From the NCBI GenBank assembly GCA_947503365.1, contig CANNDT010000008.1, forward strand, positions 1 to 64,000: a stretch of DNA of 64,000 nt, written 5' to 3'. The notes under the pieces were generated by a model. It searched no databases. It was not told where the DNA came from and was given only the letters and a program-made list of their open reading frames with translations. This DNA comes from CANNDT01 sp945876205 (GTDB taxonomy: Bacteria; Acidobacteriota; Vicinamibacteria; Vicinamibacterales; UBA2999). Both the position numbers and the translations under genes were made by a program. Positions 44,028 through 52,192 of this stretch are shown piece after piece (within the stretch, counting starts at the first letter, position 1; each line of letters starts with the position of its first letter).

Positions 44028-44956
44028 GCGAGCATCTCCACGCCGAGCTTCTGCCCGAGACCGTTGAGCACGCCGTTGATCCAGATGTCGTTGTCGATGT
44101 TGGTCACGCCGCCGCGCGCACAAAGCCGGCGGAAGTGGTCGTACTCGATCGCCCACGTCGGGTCTTTCTGCTCGAGCGTGTCGACCGATTCAGGTGGCCT
44201 GCCACTCGGGAGTACGCGGTCGCGAACGATCAACGACGAGGGGCCCCACTTGCAGAGACCGGTCACGTGGATGCTGCCGCGCTCGCCGATCACATCGAGG
44301 CCGAAGGTATTCCGCCAGGACAGGAGCGTGCCTTCTAGCTTCAACATCGGCGACGACTGCGGAAATCCCATCAGGAAGTAATCGAACGCCGCGTTCTCAT
44401 AGCGCTGCGTCGTCCAGATCTCCGGCTCGCCCGCCGGACGCCCAAAAAAGAACAGGCATAAGTCCAGCATGTGCGACGCGAGGTCCGGGATCACCCCGAG
44501 TCCGCGGTCGCGCCACACGGAGTTGCGGACATCGCGTGCGGTGCCGTTGCCGTAGAACATCCGGCAGTGATACACGCGTCCGATGCGCTCGGCGTCCAGC
44601 AACTGCTTGACCGTCACCAGGTGCGGCTCGAATCGATGGTTGTAAGCCGTGTAGCAGACGGCGCCGGTGCGCGCCGACAACGCCTTGAGCCCCTCGAGCG
44701 CGGCATCGTCGCCAGCGACGAGCGGCTTCTCGACCAGGACATGCTTGCCGTGGCCGAGCAGGTAGGTGAGCAACTCCACCTTCGGCTCGTCCGGCGTGCA
44801 CACCAGCGCCGCGTCGTACGAATCGAGCGGCACCTCTTCGATGCGCAGGAAATCAGCACCAGGGATCACGGGATCGACCGTGCCTGCCGCCTCATCACCC
44901 GCGAAGGCGAGCCGCTTCTTTCCCTGGATGCCGAGTCCGACGATGACGGCTCTCAC
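44024..44956 (-). CDS. Gfo/Idh/MocA-family oxidoreductase
   Basis: 310 aa. N-terminal Rossmann loop VIVGLGIQGKKRLAF, then AALVCTPDEPK and the family mark HGKHVLVEKPLV with the catalytic EKP lysine, followed by YNHRFEPH. The C-terminal domain has LGVIPDLASHMLDLCLFFFG with the D...H of the active site. These NAD(P) enzymes oxidise or reduce sugars, often at C3 of a UDP- or dTDP-sugar. It lies between the HldE-like fusion and the family C array with 4-nt overlaps on both sides, so it could act on the activated heptose or another sugar nucleotide. Confidence 0.88.
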   Translation of the reverse strand: MRAVIVGLGIQGKKRLAFAGDEAAGTVDPVIPGADFLRIEEVPLDSYDAALVCTPDEPKVELLTYLLGHGKHVLVEKPLVAGDDAALEGLKALSARTGAVCYTAYNHRFEPHLVTVKQLLDAERIGRVYHCRMFYGNGTARDVRNSVWRDRGLGVIPDLASHMLDLCLFFFGRPAGEPEIWTTQRYENAAFDYFLMGFPQSSPMLKLEGTLLSWRNTFGLDVIGERGSIHVTGLCKWGPSSLIVRDRVLPSGRPPESVDTLEQKDPTWAIEYDHFRRLCARGGVTNIDNDIWINGVLNGLGQKLGVEMLA

Positions 44957-46512
44957 GCGTAATGAATCCGCTTCTCGACCGCTGCGAGCTTGTTGAGTAC
45001 CTGTTCAGGCGTGACGGGCGTATTGCCATCGTGCTCGCAGGCGACGCCTGCCGCCATCGTGGCGAGGATCGACGCAATCACCGGGTTGCCGGTGGCCCGA
45101 AGCGAGAGCGTGCTGTAGGCGAGCAGCGCATCACCGGCGCCCACCGGATCGATCACCGGATCGGCGAACGCATCGATCGTGAAGAATGCGCGTACGTTCT
45201 CCGACGCTGCCCGGTAGGTGATGATGCCGCGCGCGCCCATCTTGAGGATGAGCACTTTGCATCCGGCCCGCTTGTAGAGCTCGAGAGCAAGCGGCCGCAC
45301 GATCGAGTCCTGATCGGCCAGCGAGAAGCGCGCCTCCTTCTCGTTGGGGGTGATCAAGTCGAAGCCGTGGAAATCGGTGATGTTGCCCCATCGGCTGGCG
45401 ACCTGGCTGTCCGCAACCCGCAGCGGACCTTCGCGCAGCGCGCCAATCAACTCGGGAATCGTCCCCTTGCTGAAAATCCCGTGGCGGAAGTCGCTGAAGA
45501 CGTAGGCGTCGACGTCGGTCGCAGCAAGCGCCTGGGAGAACTGGTGCACGGTCTTGTCGGTGATCGGCCGGTTATCCACGCGATCCACTTTCAAGAGCCG
45601 GTAGCCGTTGGCGATGTACGCCGCCTTCTCGGTGGTTGGACGGGTCGGGTCGATCACCGGCAGGCACTTGATGCCGTGCTTCTCCATTTCAGCCAGCACG
45701 AAGTCTTTGCGCGCATCCTCGCCAAGCACCGTGGAGAACGTCACGTCGGCGCCCGCGGCACGCAGGTGTCGAGCGACGACCGCCGCGCCGCCGGCAAAAT
45801 CGACCTGCTCCTCGAGCTTGACGCTGAGCGTCGGCGTCTTGCTCGTGCTCGAACCGATCGGGGTGCAGTAGACGTACGCGTCGACGATCGTGTCGCCCAG
45901 CACGTGGACGCGCAGGCCACGACACTGGTCGAGCGCGTGGCGGAGCGCCTCGAACGTCACGCCTTCGGCTTCCATCAGGGCCAGCAGCTTGTCGGCGGCG
46001 ATCCTCGGCGGCTCCTCTTCGATGAATCGGGAGGAGGAGAACACGACGTCGCCGGGCGTGAAGATGATCTCGCCGCCGTAGGCATTGAGGGCGTTGATCT
46101 CTTCCTGGGTCTTGATGGGAATCCCGGCACCGGTGTATTCGTAGCCCTTGGCGAAATAGTCCGGCTGCAGAAACGCGATGTTGTCGAGCGGCTTGGGCTG
46201 CTCGTCGACGATCACGTAGTCGACCAGCTCGAGCGCCGCGAGGTTCATCGCGCGCAGCTGCTGCGGGACAAACGGTCGATAGTTCGCCTTGCTGATGTGG
46301 GCATCGGAGGTGAGGCTGGCGATGAGAATGTCGCCCTTCCCCTTCGCGTACATCAGGTGCCGCACGTGACCCGGATGCACCAGGTCGAACGCGCCGTGGC
46401 ACATGATCACTTTCTTCTCGCGGGGCCGCGGTCCGATGATCTCGCGGAGCTGATCGCGCGTCTTGATCTTCCGACGGTAGCTATCGTGCCCCCCGTCCTT
46501 GGGCTCCATCAT
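44953..46512 (-). CDS. nucleotidylyltransferase + PfkB kinase fusion, HldE-like with reversed domain order
   Basis: 519 aa. Residues 30-170 are a cytidylyltransferase-fold domain: KKVIMCHGAFDLVHPGHVRH (HPGH at 46-49), FAKGYEY, and VVFSSSRFIEE. Residues about 185-515 are a PfkB/ribokinase domain: VHVLGDTIVDAYVYC, FAGGAAVVARHLRAAG, DLITPNEKEA, and DPVGAGDALLAY with catalytic Asp461. In the standard HldE (heptose 7-P kinase / heptose 1-P adenylyltransferase) the kinase comes first. The swapped order is unusual. With GmhA-like and GmhB genes in the same unit, synthesis of an ADP-heptose is the likely role. Confidence 0.88.
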   Translation of the reverse strand: MMEPKDGGHDSYRRKIKTRDQLREIIGPRPREKKVIMCHGAFDLVHPGHVRHLMYAKGKGDILIASLTSDAHISKANYRPFVPQQLRAMNLAALELVDYVIVDEQPKPLDNIAFLQPDYFAKGYEYTGAGIPIKTQEEINALNAYGGEIIFTPGDVVFSSSRFIEEEPPRIAADKLLALMEAEGVTFEALRHALDQCRGLRVHVLGDTIVDAYVYCTPIGSSTSKTPTLSVKLEEQVDFAGGAAVVARHLRAAGADVTFSTVLGEDARKDFVLAEMEKHGIKCLPVIDPTRPTTEKAAYIANGYRLLKVDRVDNRPITDKTVHQFSQALAATDVDAYVFSDFRHGIFSKGTIPELIGALREGPLRVADSQVASRWGNITDFHGFDLITPNEKEARFSLADQDSIVRPLALELYKRAGCKVLILKMGARGIITYRAASENVRAFFTIDAFADPVIDPVGAGDALLAYSTLSLRATGNPVIASILATMAAGVACEHDGNTPVTPEQVLNKLAAVEKRIHYA

Positions 46513-47513
46513 GCTCGTTCTCCCGACAGCATCGTGAACCAGGTTTTCGTGGCGCGCTCAATCGAGGCCGGATCCCACACGGGCGCCTCACGCCAGTAGT
46601 CGATGCGCTTGACCATTTCGGCGACGCCGTCCTCGAACGACACCTGCGGTGCCCATCCGAGCTCCGCCTGAATCTTCGTGATATCGGCCCACGTGCAGTC
46701 CGGTTCCCCGGGCCGCTTGGGCACATACACGACGTCGCCTCCGAGCAGCTCCACCAGCCGATTGACTGGCTGTGGGTTGCCCGCGCCGACGTTGTAGATT
46801 TCCTGCTGCCGCTCCGACTCCGCTCCCGCCAGAAACGCGCGCGCCAGGTCGGTGGCGAATACGAAGTCGCGCCGCTGCGTGCCGTCGCCGACAACCGTGA
46901 ACGGCTTGCCTTTCAACTTCTGCGCGAGGAATACGCCGAAGACCGCGCCGTACGCACCAGTCGTCTTCGAACGCGGACCGTAGGCGTTGAAGATGCGAAT
47001 CGATACGACAGGCAGGTGATAGACCTGCCCCCAATGCAACACCGCCTGTTCGCCCTGGAACTTGCTCAGCGCGTACGGGTACTCAGTATTGATGACCGCG
47101 TGCTCCGTCGTCGGCAGTTCGCTGGCCAGCCCGTAGCAGGAAGAAGAAGCAGCGTAGACGAACTTCTTCACACCCGCGGCGCGCGCCGCCTCGAGCGCGT
47201 GGACGGTGCCCATGACGTTCGCCGACATGTACTCCGTGGGCCGCTCGATCGACGGCACGATGTCGCCGATGCCCGCGAAGTGAAACACGTAATCGGCGCC
47301 GGCAAAGATCGGCGAGCCGGGCTCGATCCGGCGAAGGTCCTCGACATGCACCGCGAGACGTGTGTTGCCCTCGTGGTGTTTGAGGTTATCGAGACGCCCG
47401 CCGACGAGGTTGTCGACCACGCGCACGGTGAAGCCGCGTTCGAGCAGCAGGTCCACCATGTGGCTGCCGATGAACCCGGCGCCGCCGGTGACGACGGCGA
47501 TCTGCGAACTCAT
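46509..47513 (-). CDS. extended SDR, sugar-nucleotide epimerase/dehydratase
   Basis: 334 aa from ATG 47513 (ATGA overlap with the next SDR). AVVTGGAGFIGSHMVDLLLE is the NAD-binding loop, VYAASSSCYGLASE the Ser strand, YPYALSKFQGEQAV the YxxxK pair, and IRIFNAYGPRSKTTGAYGAV the substrate loop. It most resembles GalE/WbpP-type UDP-hexose 4-epimerases and related enzymes. Being sandwiched between the heptose-kinase fusion and another SDR, it could modify an activated heptose, for example as an ADP-heptose epimerase; the usual HldD is not otherwise present here. Confidence 0.85.
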   Translation of the reverse strand: MSSQIAVVTGGAGFIGSHMVDLLLERGFTVRVVDNLVGGRLDNLKHHEGNTRLAVHVEDLRRIEPGSPIFAGADYVFHFAGIGDIVPSIERPTEYMSANVMGTVHALEAARAAGVKKFVYAASSSCYGLASELPTTEHAVINTEYPYALSKFQGEQAVLHWGQVYHLPVVSIRIFNAYGPRSKTTGAYGAVFGVFLAQKLKGKPFTVVGDGTQRRDFVFATDLARAFLAGAESERQQEIYNVGAGNPQPVNRLVELLGGDVVYVPKRPGEPDCTWADITKIQAELGWAPQVSFEDGVAEMVKRIDYWREAPVWDPASIERATKTWFTMLSGERA

Positions 47514-48514
47514 CGGAGCGCGAGCTGCTTGACGGTCTTCACGTTGATGTAGCGATCGTCGTCCATGCTGTTCGGGAGCTTCCCGGCCTTGAAGGCCTTG
47601 CACAGATCGCGAACCGCATCTTCGATGGTGTGGCGCGGCGCCCAACCCAGCTTCTGCAGAATCTTCTTGGACGAGACGTGGTACGAGCGAAGGTCGTTGC
47701 TCGGCGTGGTCTCGATGGAAATCGGCGCCTTCTCCGGGAACTCCTCTTCAACAATCTTGCGCACCTGCTCGGCAAGCTCGGAGACGGTGAAGTTTTCGTA
47801 GCCGGCGTTGAAGGTCTCGCCCGCGATCTGTTCGGCCGGACGCTCGAGCAGGTCGACGTAGAGCTCGGCGATGTCGTCGATGTGAATGTTCGGGCGCTTC
47901 TGCGTCCCGCCAAAGACGGTGATCTTGCCGCGATTCACCGCGTGATTGGTCAGGATGTTGATCGTCAGGTCGAGACGCATCCGGGGCGAGTATCCGCAGA
48001 CAGTGGCCGGCCGGATGATCACGGTCGTGAACGACGGCGACTGGTATTTCAGGAGGTACGGTTCGCTCAATCCCTTGTACTTGTTGTAGTCGCTGACCGG
48101 CAGGAGCGGATGCTCCTCGGTGACTTCAGGCGCCTCGCTGACGCCGTACACCGAGCTGCTCGATGCGTAGATGAAGCGCTTCACACCCGCATCGACGCAC
48201 GCCTTCACGTTCGGCTCGAAGCAGTCGAAGTTGATCGACTTGCTCAACTCGGGATCGAGCTCAAAGCTCGGATCGTTGGAAATGCAGGCGAGGTGAATCA
48301 CGCTGTCGACGCCCTTGAGCGCGGACGCGAACTTGGGCTTGTCGCGGAGGTCGCCTTCGATCACCGTCAGGCCCGGATGGCCCTTCGGCAGACCGTCGGC
48401 TCCAAACAGCATCAGGTCGTAGACCACGACCTCGTACCCCGCATCGAGTAGCTTCGGCACGAGCACGCATCCGACGTACCCCGCCCCCCCGGCGACGAGA
48501 ACCTTCTTCTTCAA
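47510..48514 (-). CDS. extended SDR, sugar-nucleotide epimerase/dehydratase
   Basis: 334 aa. KVLVAGGAGYVGCVLVPKLL, YASSSSVYGVSEAPEVTEE, VSDYNKYKGLSEPYLL (YxxxK) and VIIRPATVCGYSPRMRLDLT. The segment CGYSPRMRLDLTINILTNHA is a variant I associate with epimerases of 6-deoxy-heptose and related pathways, though weakly. It starts 69 nt after transaldolase, the gap being filled by a REP hairpin, the only gap of that size in the long unit. The C-terminal half (FTVSELAEQVRKIVEEEFPE) is normal. Confidence 0.85.
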   Translation of the reverse strand: MKKKVLVAGGAGYVGCVLVPKLLDAGYEVVVYDLMLFGADGLPKGHPGLTVIEGDLRDKPKFASALKGVDSVIHLACISNDPSFELDPELSKSINFDCFEPNVKACVDAGVKRFIYASSSSVYGVSEAPEVTEEHPLLPVSDYNKYKGLSEPYLLKYQSPSFTTVIIRPATVCGYSPRMRLDLTINILTNHAVNRGKITVFGGTQKRPNIHIDDIAELYVDLLERPAEQIAGETFNAGYENFTVSELAEQVRKIVEEEFPEKAPISIETTPSNDLRSYHVSSKKILQKLGWAPRHTIEDAVRDLCKAFKAGKLPNSMDDDRYINVKTVKQLALR

Positions 48515-48533
48515 ACTTCCTCCTAGGTGATTT

Positions 48534-48579
48534 CGCGGGGGCTCAAGCCCCCCGCGCTACGAGCCCGCGCGCTAGACGC
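48534..48579 (-). repeat. GTAG-type REP element (copy 1)
   Basis: Read on the minus strand, a GTAG tetranucleotide (48560-48557) is followed by a G/C hairpin (48556-48534, arms CGCGGGG and CCCCGCG). A second partial unit with GCGCGCGGGCTCGTAGC lies just before it, ending at TAGACGC. It fills the gap between transaldolase and the SDR gene inside the operon. No T-tract follows the hairpin, so it is unlikely to be a strong intrinsic terminator; it might protect or process the mRNA. Confidence 0.75.
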
Positions 48580-48583
48580 TTTG

Positions 48584-49330
48584 CTATGCGCCGCCGCGCA
48601 CCGGCGCGGAGACGGGAATGGTGAAACCCGCCGCGACCGCATCCTTGTGGAACATCTCGACGGTTTCGAGTGAGTAGGTAGTCAAGTCCTTGCCGACGAG
48701 CGAGAGCTTGTTGAGCACGTCTGCCGTGGCGGTGATCACGTGGCAGCCGACTTCGTCAGCCTGGAACACGTTGAGCAGCTCACGCGGACTGGCCCAGATC
48801 ATCTCGGCGAGCGGCAGGTCGCGCAGGTGCTTCAGAGAGTTCGCGATGATCGGCAGCGGATCGCATCCGGTGTCGGCAATGCGCCCGGCGAACACGGAAA
48901 CGAAACACGCCGTCTTCGGCGACAGGACGCCGGCGATCTCGGCCACCTGGGCTTCAGTCAGGATGGCGGTGACATTGAGCTGCACGTCAGCCTGCGCCAG
49001 CCGCGCCACCAGCGGCGCCGCCGACTCGCCTCGCGTGTTGGTAATCGGGATCTTGACGAAGACGTTGGATCCCCAGGACGCGATCTCGAGGGCCTGTAGT
49101 TCCATTTCGGCGAAGTCGTCCGAAAACACCTCGAACGAGATCGGCAGGTTGGGCACGACCCGCAGCACATCGCGAGCAAATGTGACGTAATCGCTGATGC
49201 CAGCCTTGCGCATCAGCGTCGGATTGGTGGTGAAGCCCTTGATGAGCGGGTTCGCGGCCATCGTTTTGATGACCTCGATCTCCGCTCCGTCAGCAAACAG
49301 TTTCACGCGCAGATCTTTTACATTGGCCAC
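48584..49330 (-). CDS. transaldolase (TalC/FSA-size)
   Basis: 248 aa started at GTG 49330, one base after the gmhB stop and 6 nt after a GGGGGA ribosome site. It has LFADGAEIEVIK, KGFTTNPTLMRKAG, VFVKIPITNTRG with the Schiff-base lysine, LNVTAILTEAQVAEIA and VFAGRIADTG. This is the short transaldolase type; it interconverts sedoheptulose 7-phosphate/glyceraldehyde 3-phosphate with erythrose 4-phosphate/fructose 6-phosphate, or cleaves fructose 6-phosphate. Since GmhA uses sedoheptulose 7-phosphate, a supply or recycling role next to gmhA/gmhB makes sense. Confidence 0.88.
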   Translation of the reverse strand: MANVKDLRVKLFADGAEIEVIKTMAANPLIKGFTTNPTLMRKAGISDYVTFARDVLRVVPNLPISFEVFSDDFAEMELQALEIASWGSNVFVKIPITNTRGESAAPLVARLAQADVQLNVTAILTEAQVAEIAGVLSPKTACFVSVFAGRIADTGCDPLPIIANSLKHLRDLPLAEMIWASPRELLNVFQADEVGCHVITATADVLNKLSLVGKDLTTYSLETVEMFHKDAVAAGFTIPVSAPVRGGA

Positions 49331-49331
49331 G

Positions 49332-49913
49332 TCATCCCCCAAGCGGACGCACACCCTGAAGGGTGCGCGCTACAGGTGATTGGAATATCTGATCAGAAAT
49401 AATTAAATGGCTCGCATCGAGCAGCGACGGCACCGCTGCATCGAATCCTTCCGCCTGACGCTCGTCGTATCCGCTCTCAATCAAAATCGTGCGGCAGCCC
49501 GCCGCCTGACCCGCGCCGACGTCTCGCCACCGATCGCCGATCATCACCGACGACGGCAGATCGATCTGCCACTGCTCCGCTGCATCGAGGAGCATCCCCG
49601 GCTTCGGCTTCCGGCATCCGCACTGGTCGGCATCGGTGTGGTAGCAGACCCTGATGTCATCGATCGGAAGCGTCGCCAGCAGGTGCGCGTGAATCTCCTC
49701 GACCTTCTCGCGCGTCTGGCGGCCGGCACCGACGTCGGGCTGATTGGTCGCCACGATCAGGCGAAACCCTGCTTCATGCAGAGCGCGAATCGCTTCAGGC
49801 ACCCCAGGCAGAAACTCGAACTCAGCGAGCGCCTGCGGCGGATACGGCTTGCCGTCGCGGACGACGGCCCGATTGATCACGCCGTCGCGATCGATGAATA
49901 CCGCTCGATTCAT
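49332..49913 (-). CDS. gmhB: D,D-heptose 1,7-bisphosphate phosphatase (GmhB-type HAD phosphatase)
   Basis: 193 aa from ATG 49913 (ATGA overlap with the isomerase gene). FIDRDGVIN (7-15, nucleophile Asp8), VATNQPDVGAGRQT, zinc ligands Cys90, His92, Cys98 and Cys100 in CYHTDADQCGCRKPKPGM, and VMIGDRWRDVGAG. The zinc loop between His92 and Cys98 is shorter than the usual one. It removes the 7-phosphate before nucleotidyl transfer. The last dozen codons (from PVARTLQGVRPL) lie inside a REP hairpin at 49347-49376, so the C-terminus was probably rewritten by that element. Confidence 0.88.
   Translation of the reverse strand: MNRAVFIDRDGVINRAVVRDGKPYPPQALAEFEFLPGVPEAIRALHEAGFRLIVATNQPDVGAGRQTREKVEEIHAHLLATLPIDDIRVCYHTDADQCGCRKPKPGMLLDAAEQWQIDLPSSVMIGDRWRDVGAGQAAGCRTILIESGYDERQAEGFDAAVPSLLDASHLIISDQIFQSPVARTLQGVRPLGG
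49347..49376 (-). repeat. GTAG-type REP element inside the gmhB 3' end (copy 2)
   Basis: On the minus strand CCTGTAG is followed by the hairpin CGCGCACCCT-TC-AGGGTGTGCG (49369-49348). The arms differ from the perfect version at 61405-61427 at one base. The reading frame of gmhB passes through it and stops about 13 nt beyond. It shows that the element can be translated and can extend an ORF. Confidence 0.8.
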
Positions 49914-50524
49914 GCGCGCGCCGGCCCGCTGACCGATTCCCACTTCGCTCGCTGGACCGCCAGCGCGGGATGCGAAACGAGGGCATGCCACACGACGGCT
50001 TGGAACGCTTCCGCCAGGGGCGTCACCAATTCGGCGTCCACCGTCGGCACCACGATCACTTCGTCGCCAATCTGGCGGGTATATCCACCATCGCGTCCGA
50101 CGATGCCAAAAATGCGGAGGCCGCGCCGTTTGGCTTCGTCGAGCGCGCGAACGATGTTCGGGCTGACGTTACGCGCCACATCGCCGCCGCCCACCGAAAA
50201 GACCAGCACCGCGTCCTTGTCGTTGGCGCGGCTCCCCTTGAGCCACTCGGCGAAGACGGTGTCCCATCCCTCGTCGTTGGTCCGCGCGGTGAGCTCCGAC
50301 ACGTTGTCGCACGGACTGTAGGCTTCGATGCCCGCCAGTTTCCGGAAGTCGTTGACCGCATGGCTGCAGTTGGCCGCGCTGCCGCCCACGCCGAGCAGGA
50401 AAAGCCGGCCGCCGCGGGTGCGAAGGTCAACGAGCGCCTGGGCCAATCGCTCGATGCCGGCGGTGTCGAGTTTGGCGGCCACGTCGGCAACCAGGGTGAA
50501 GTAGCGCTGTGTATGTGTAGCCAT
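49910..50524 (-). CDS. gmhA: SIS-domain sugar isomerase (GmhA-like)
   Basis: 204 aa from ATG 50524. LFLLGVGGSAANCSHAVNDF (41-60) is the phosphosugar-binding loop of the GmhA/SIS group, VLVFSVGGGD the second, and IFGIVGRDGGYTRQIGDEV the third; AFQAVVWHALV carries the C-terminal His region. GmhA turns sedoheptulose 7-phosphate into D-glycero-D-manno-heptose 7-phosphate. It is 204 aa against about 190-200 for the family. A nearest alternative is another ketose/aldose phosphate isomerase, but gmhB overlaps its end by 4 nt. It is the first gene of the long unit. Confidence 0.82.
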   Translation of the reverse strand: MATHTQRYFTLVADVAAKLDTAGIERLAQALVDLRTRGGRLFLLGVGGSAANCSHAVNDFRKLAGIEAYSPCDNVSELTARTNDEGWDTVFAEWLKGSRANDKDAVLVFSVGGGDVARNVSPNIVRALDEAKRRGLRIFGIVGRDGGYTRQIGDEVIVVPTVDAELVTPLAEAFQAVVWHALVSHPALAVQRAKWESVSGPARA

Positions 50525-50830
50525 TTGATAGAGCTTCGCCCTCTCGGTTACAGAGGAAGGCCTGAACCGCCGCTGAGGAAGCGTTGACCCCGCGAAAACA
50601 CGGGCGAAATGACCGATCAGCCCTCGGCGTGGACGAGCACACCTGCGCCCTGACCTGTGCGATGGCCGAGGACGGCGAAGTGTGCTGGGAATCCCGGACG
50701 AGAGATGATCAAACTGCTTGCTCGGCGCGCAGTCCGCGCACACTACCCGCCGATAGCGAGCCTGCGCCGTAAACCATTGTCAGATAAGCTGCTTGTTGCC
50801 AGGACTTTGCGCGACAAGCCGGTTAGGAGT
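50525..50830. other. 306-nt intergenic region, probable promoter/leader of the long minus-strand unit
   Basis: No gene is supported here; the plus-strand frames that cross it are antisense to the next gene. It lies between a gene ending at 50831 and the start at 50524, both minus, so the promoter of the 50-kb unit most likely sits inside. I found no convincing -35/-10 pair and no strong ribosome site before ATG 50524. A long leader could hold an antitermination signal, but none was recognised. Confidence 0.4.
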
Positions 50831-52186
50831 CTACCTCATACGGGGGCCCTGTTCAAGGCGATCGGCTGGGGTGGAATCGAAGTATCTGGCCGCAAAACCG
50901 GGCGAAAGTGTGCCTCGGCCGCCCTTCCGGGCGAGCAGGCTGGGTTGTGCCCGGCCGTCGATCATCTTGCGAGGCGCCAACCGGCTCAGAACCTCATCGT
51001 GCCGCTGCTGCGCCGCGGTGCGCGGCAGATCGGGATCGTCCAGCGCAGCCACCATGTCCTCAACGGCCTCGAGGATGTCATCGGGCGTGTTATCGACCCA
51101 TGCGAAACGGTCGAAGTCGACCGCCGAGTACACGAATTCGTCGGACAGCATCTCGGCAATCGAGAGGTGGCGTCCGCGCGTGCGGTCGAGGACGCGTTTC
51201 GAGATGTACCGGTCACTCTCGCGAATCGTGTTGTAACCGGCGCGGAAGACGTTGACTGACAGCGACGGCACGCCGACCAGTTGCGCGAGGAAGTACGGAC
51301 CAGAGTCGCCGGTAATGAAGAACCGGCTGTTGATCGCCGCCCACAGCTCGAAGGCACCGGTTCGCCACGGCGCGGTGGCGAGATCGATCACGCCAGGCCA
51401 GGCGCACGGCGTCATCGACGGGTCTCCAATCCTGACAACCTGGTAACCGCGCTCGACGAGCCACTCGATCGCCGGGCGATACGTCTCGATCCGCGCATCG
51501 CGGACCCGGTCCATCACCTGCTGCCGCTCGGCACCGCGCTGCCGATAGCCCGACTCGCGCACGTGCAGGATCACCATCGGACGCTGAGGATCAAGGCCCG
51601 CGCGTCGCGCGAGCTCGTCGACACTCGCCTGTGCGTCGCGCCGAAGTCTCAGGCGGATGCGCTGGCGCTTGGAGTCGGTCGCCCGTGCACGCTCCCGGGC
51701 TTCGCCAAACAGAGCCCGCCACGCATCGGTCACTCGTTTCTCGTACGAGTTGGCCACCCGACGGCAGGCATGGCCGAAGCGGTCAAGGCGCCGATCGGCC
51801 TCCCGCCACCCTCGTCGCCTGGCGAGATGCATCACGGGATGGACGGCCGGCCTGACGAGCGACGCCGTCGTGCTCGCGGTCCACGCCCCCGGAGCGCCGT
51901 ATCGGACGGGTGTCGCTATCCGCCACAGCGCGCGGAGCGCCGGCGCGCGCCAATCGGATTGACCGAGGATCGTTACGTCGGGACTCTCCAGGTCGAACAC
52001 CGCCGCGTTCAGCGGGCGCCCGGAAGGGATGAACAGGAGGGTTGCGCCGAGCGCGGCCGCCGTCCGAGTCGCCTGTTCGGCGTTGCGCAGCATGTTCCCG
52101 TAGCCCGCGGGTTTGCCGTCAGGCGTCGTCTGGGGGTCGCAGAGAAGGTAGCGGGTGGCGCCCAGCCGAATGTCGAGATGCTGCAT
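50831..52186 (-). CDS. TIGR04372-like glycosyltransferase (copy 3, divergent)
   Basis: 451 aa. MVILHVRESGYRQRGAERQQ, RDARIETYRPAIEWLVERGY, VVRIGDPSMTPCAWPGVIDL, ATAPWRTGAFELWAAINSRF, and FITGDSGPYFLAQLVGVPSL follow the order of copies 1 and 2. The N-terminus differs (YLLCDPQTTPDGKPAGYGNM) and the middle has a long Arg-rich stretch. The donor loop reads GDSGP rather than GESG(L/A). It follows the C-methyltransferase gene by 6 nt, forming a two-gene unit. The C-terminal 60 residues are extra and basic. Confidence 0.78.
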   Translation of the reverse strand: MQHLDIRLGATRYLLCDPQTTPDGKPAGYGNMLRNAEQATRTAAALGATLLFIPSGRPLNAAVFDLESPDVTILGQSDWRAPALRALWRIATPVRYGAPGAWTASTTASLVRPAVHPVMHLARRRGWREADRRLDRFGHACRRVANSYEKRVTDAWRALFGEARERARATDSKRQRIRLRLRRDAQASVDELARRAGLDPQRPMVILHVRESGYRQRGAERQQVMDRVRDARIETYRPAIEWLVERGYQVVRIGDPSMTPCAWPGVIDLATAPWRTGAFELWAAINSRFFITGDSGPYFLAQLVGVPSLSVNVFRAGYNTIRESDRYISKRVLDRTRGRHLSIAEMLSDEFVYSAVDFDRFAWVDNTPDDILEAVEDMVAALDDPDLPRTAAQQRHDEVLSRLAPRKMIDGRAQPSLLARKGGRGTLSPGFAARYFDSTPADRLEQGPRMR

Positions 52187-52192
52187 TCCCGG

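Noticed and set aside
44962..46599. 545-codon plus-strand frame opposite the HldE-like fusion
   Set aside because: Shadow of the nucleotidylyltransferase/kinase gene; low-complexity Arg/Val/Glu translation.
48534..48556. Intrinsic terminator after transaldolase
   Set aside because: The hairpin is strong but no T-run follows in either direction, and the operon continues 20 nt later; it fits the REP family better.
50657..51259. Plus-strand 200-codon frame from the intergenic region into the TIGR04372 copy 3 gene
   Set aside because: Most of it is antisense to that gene and it shows no ribosome site or motif.
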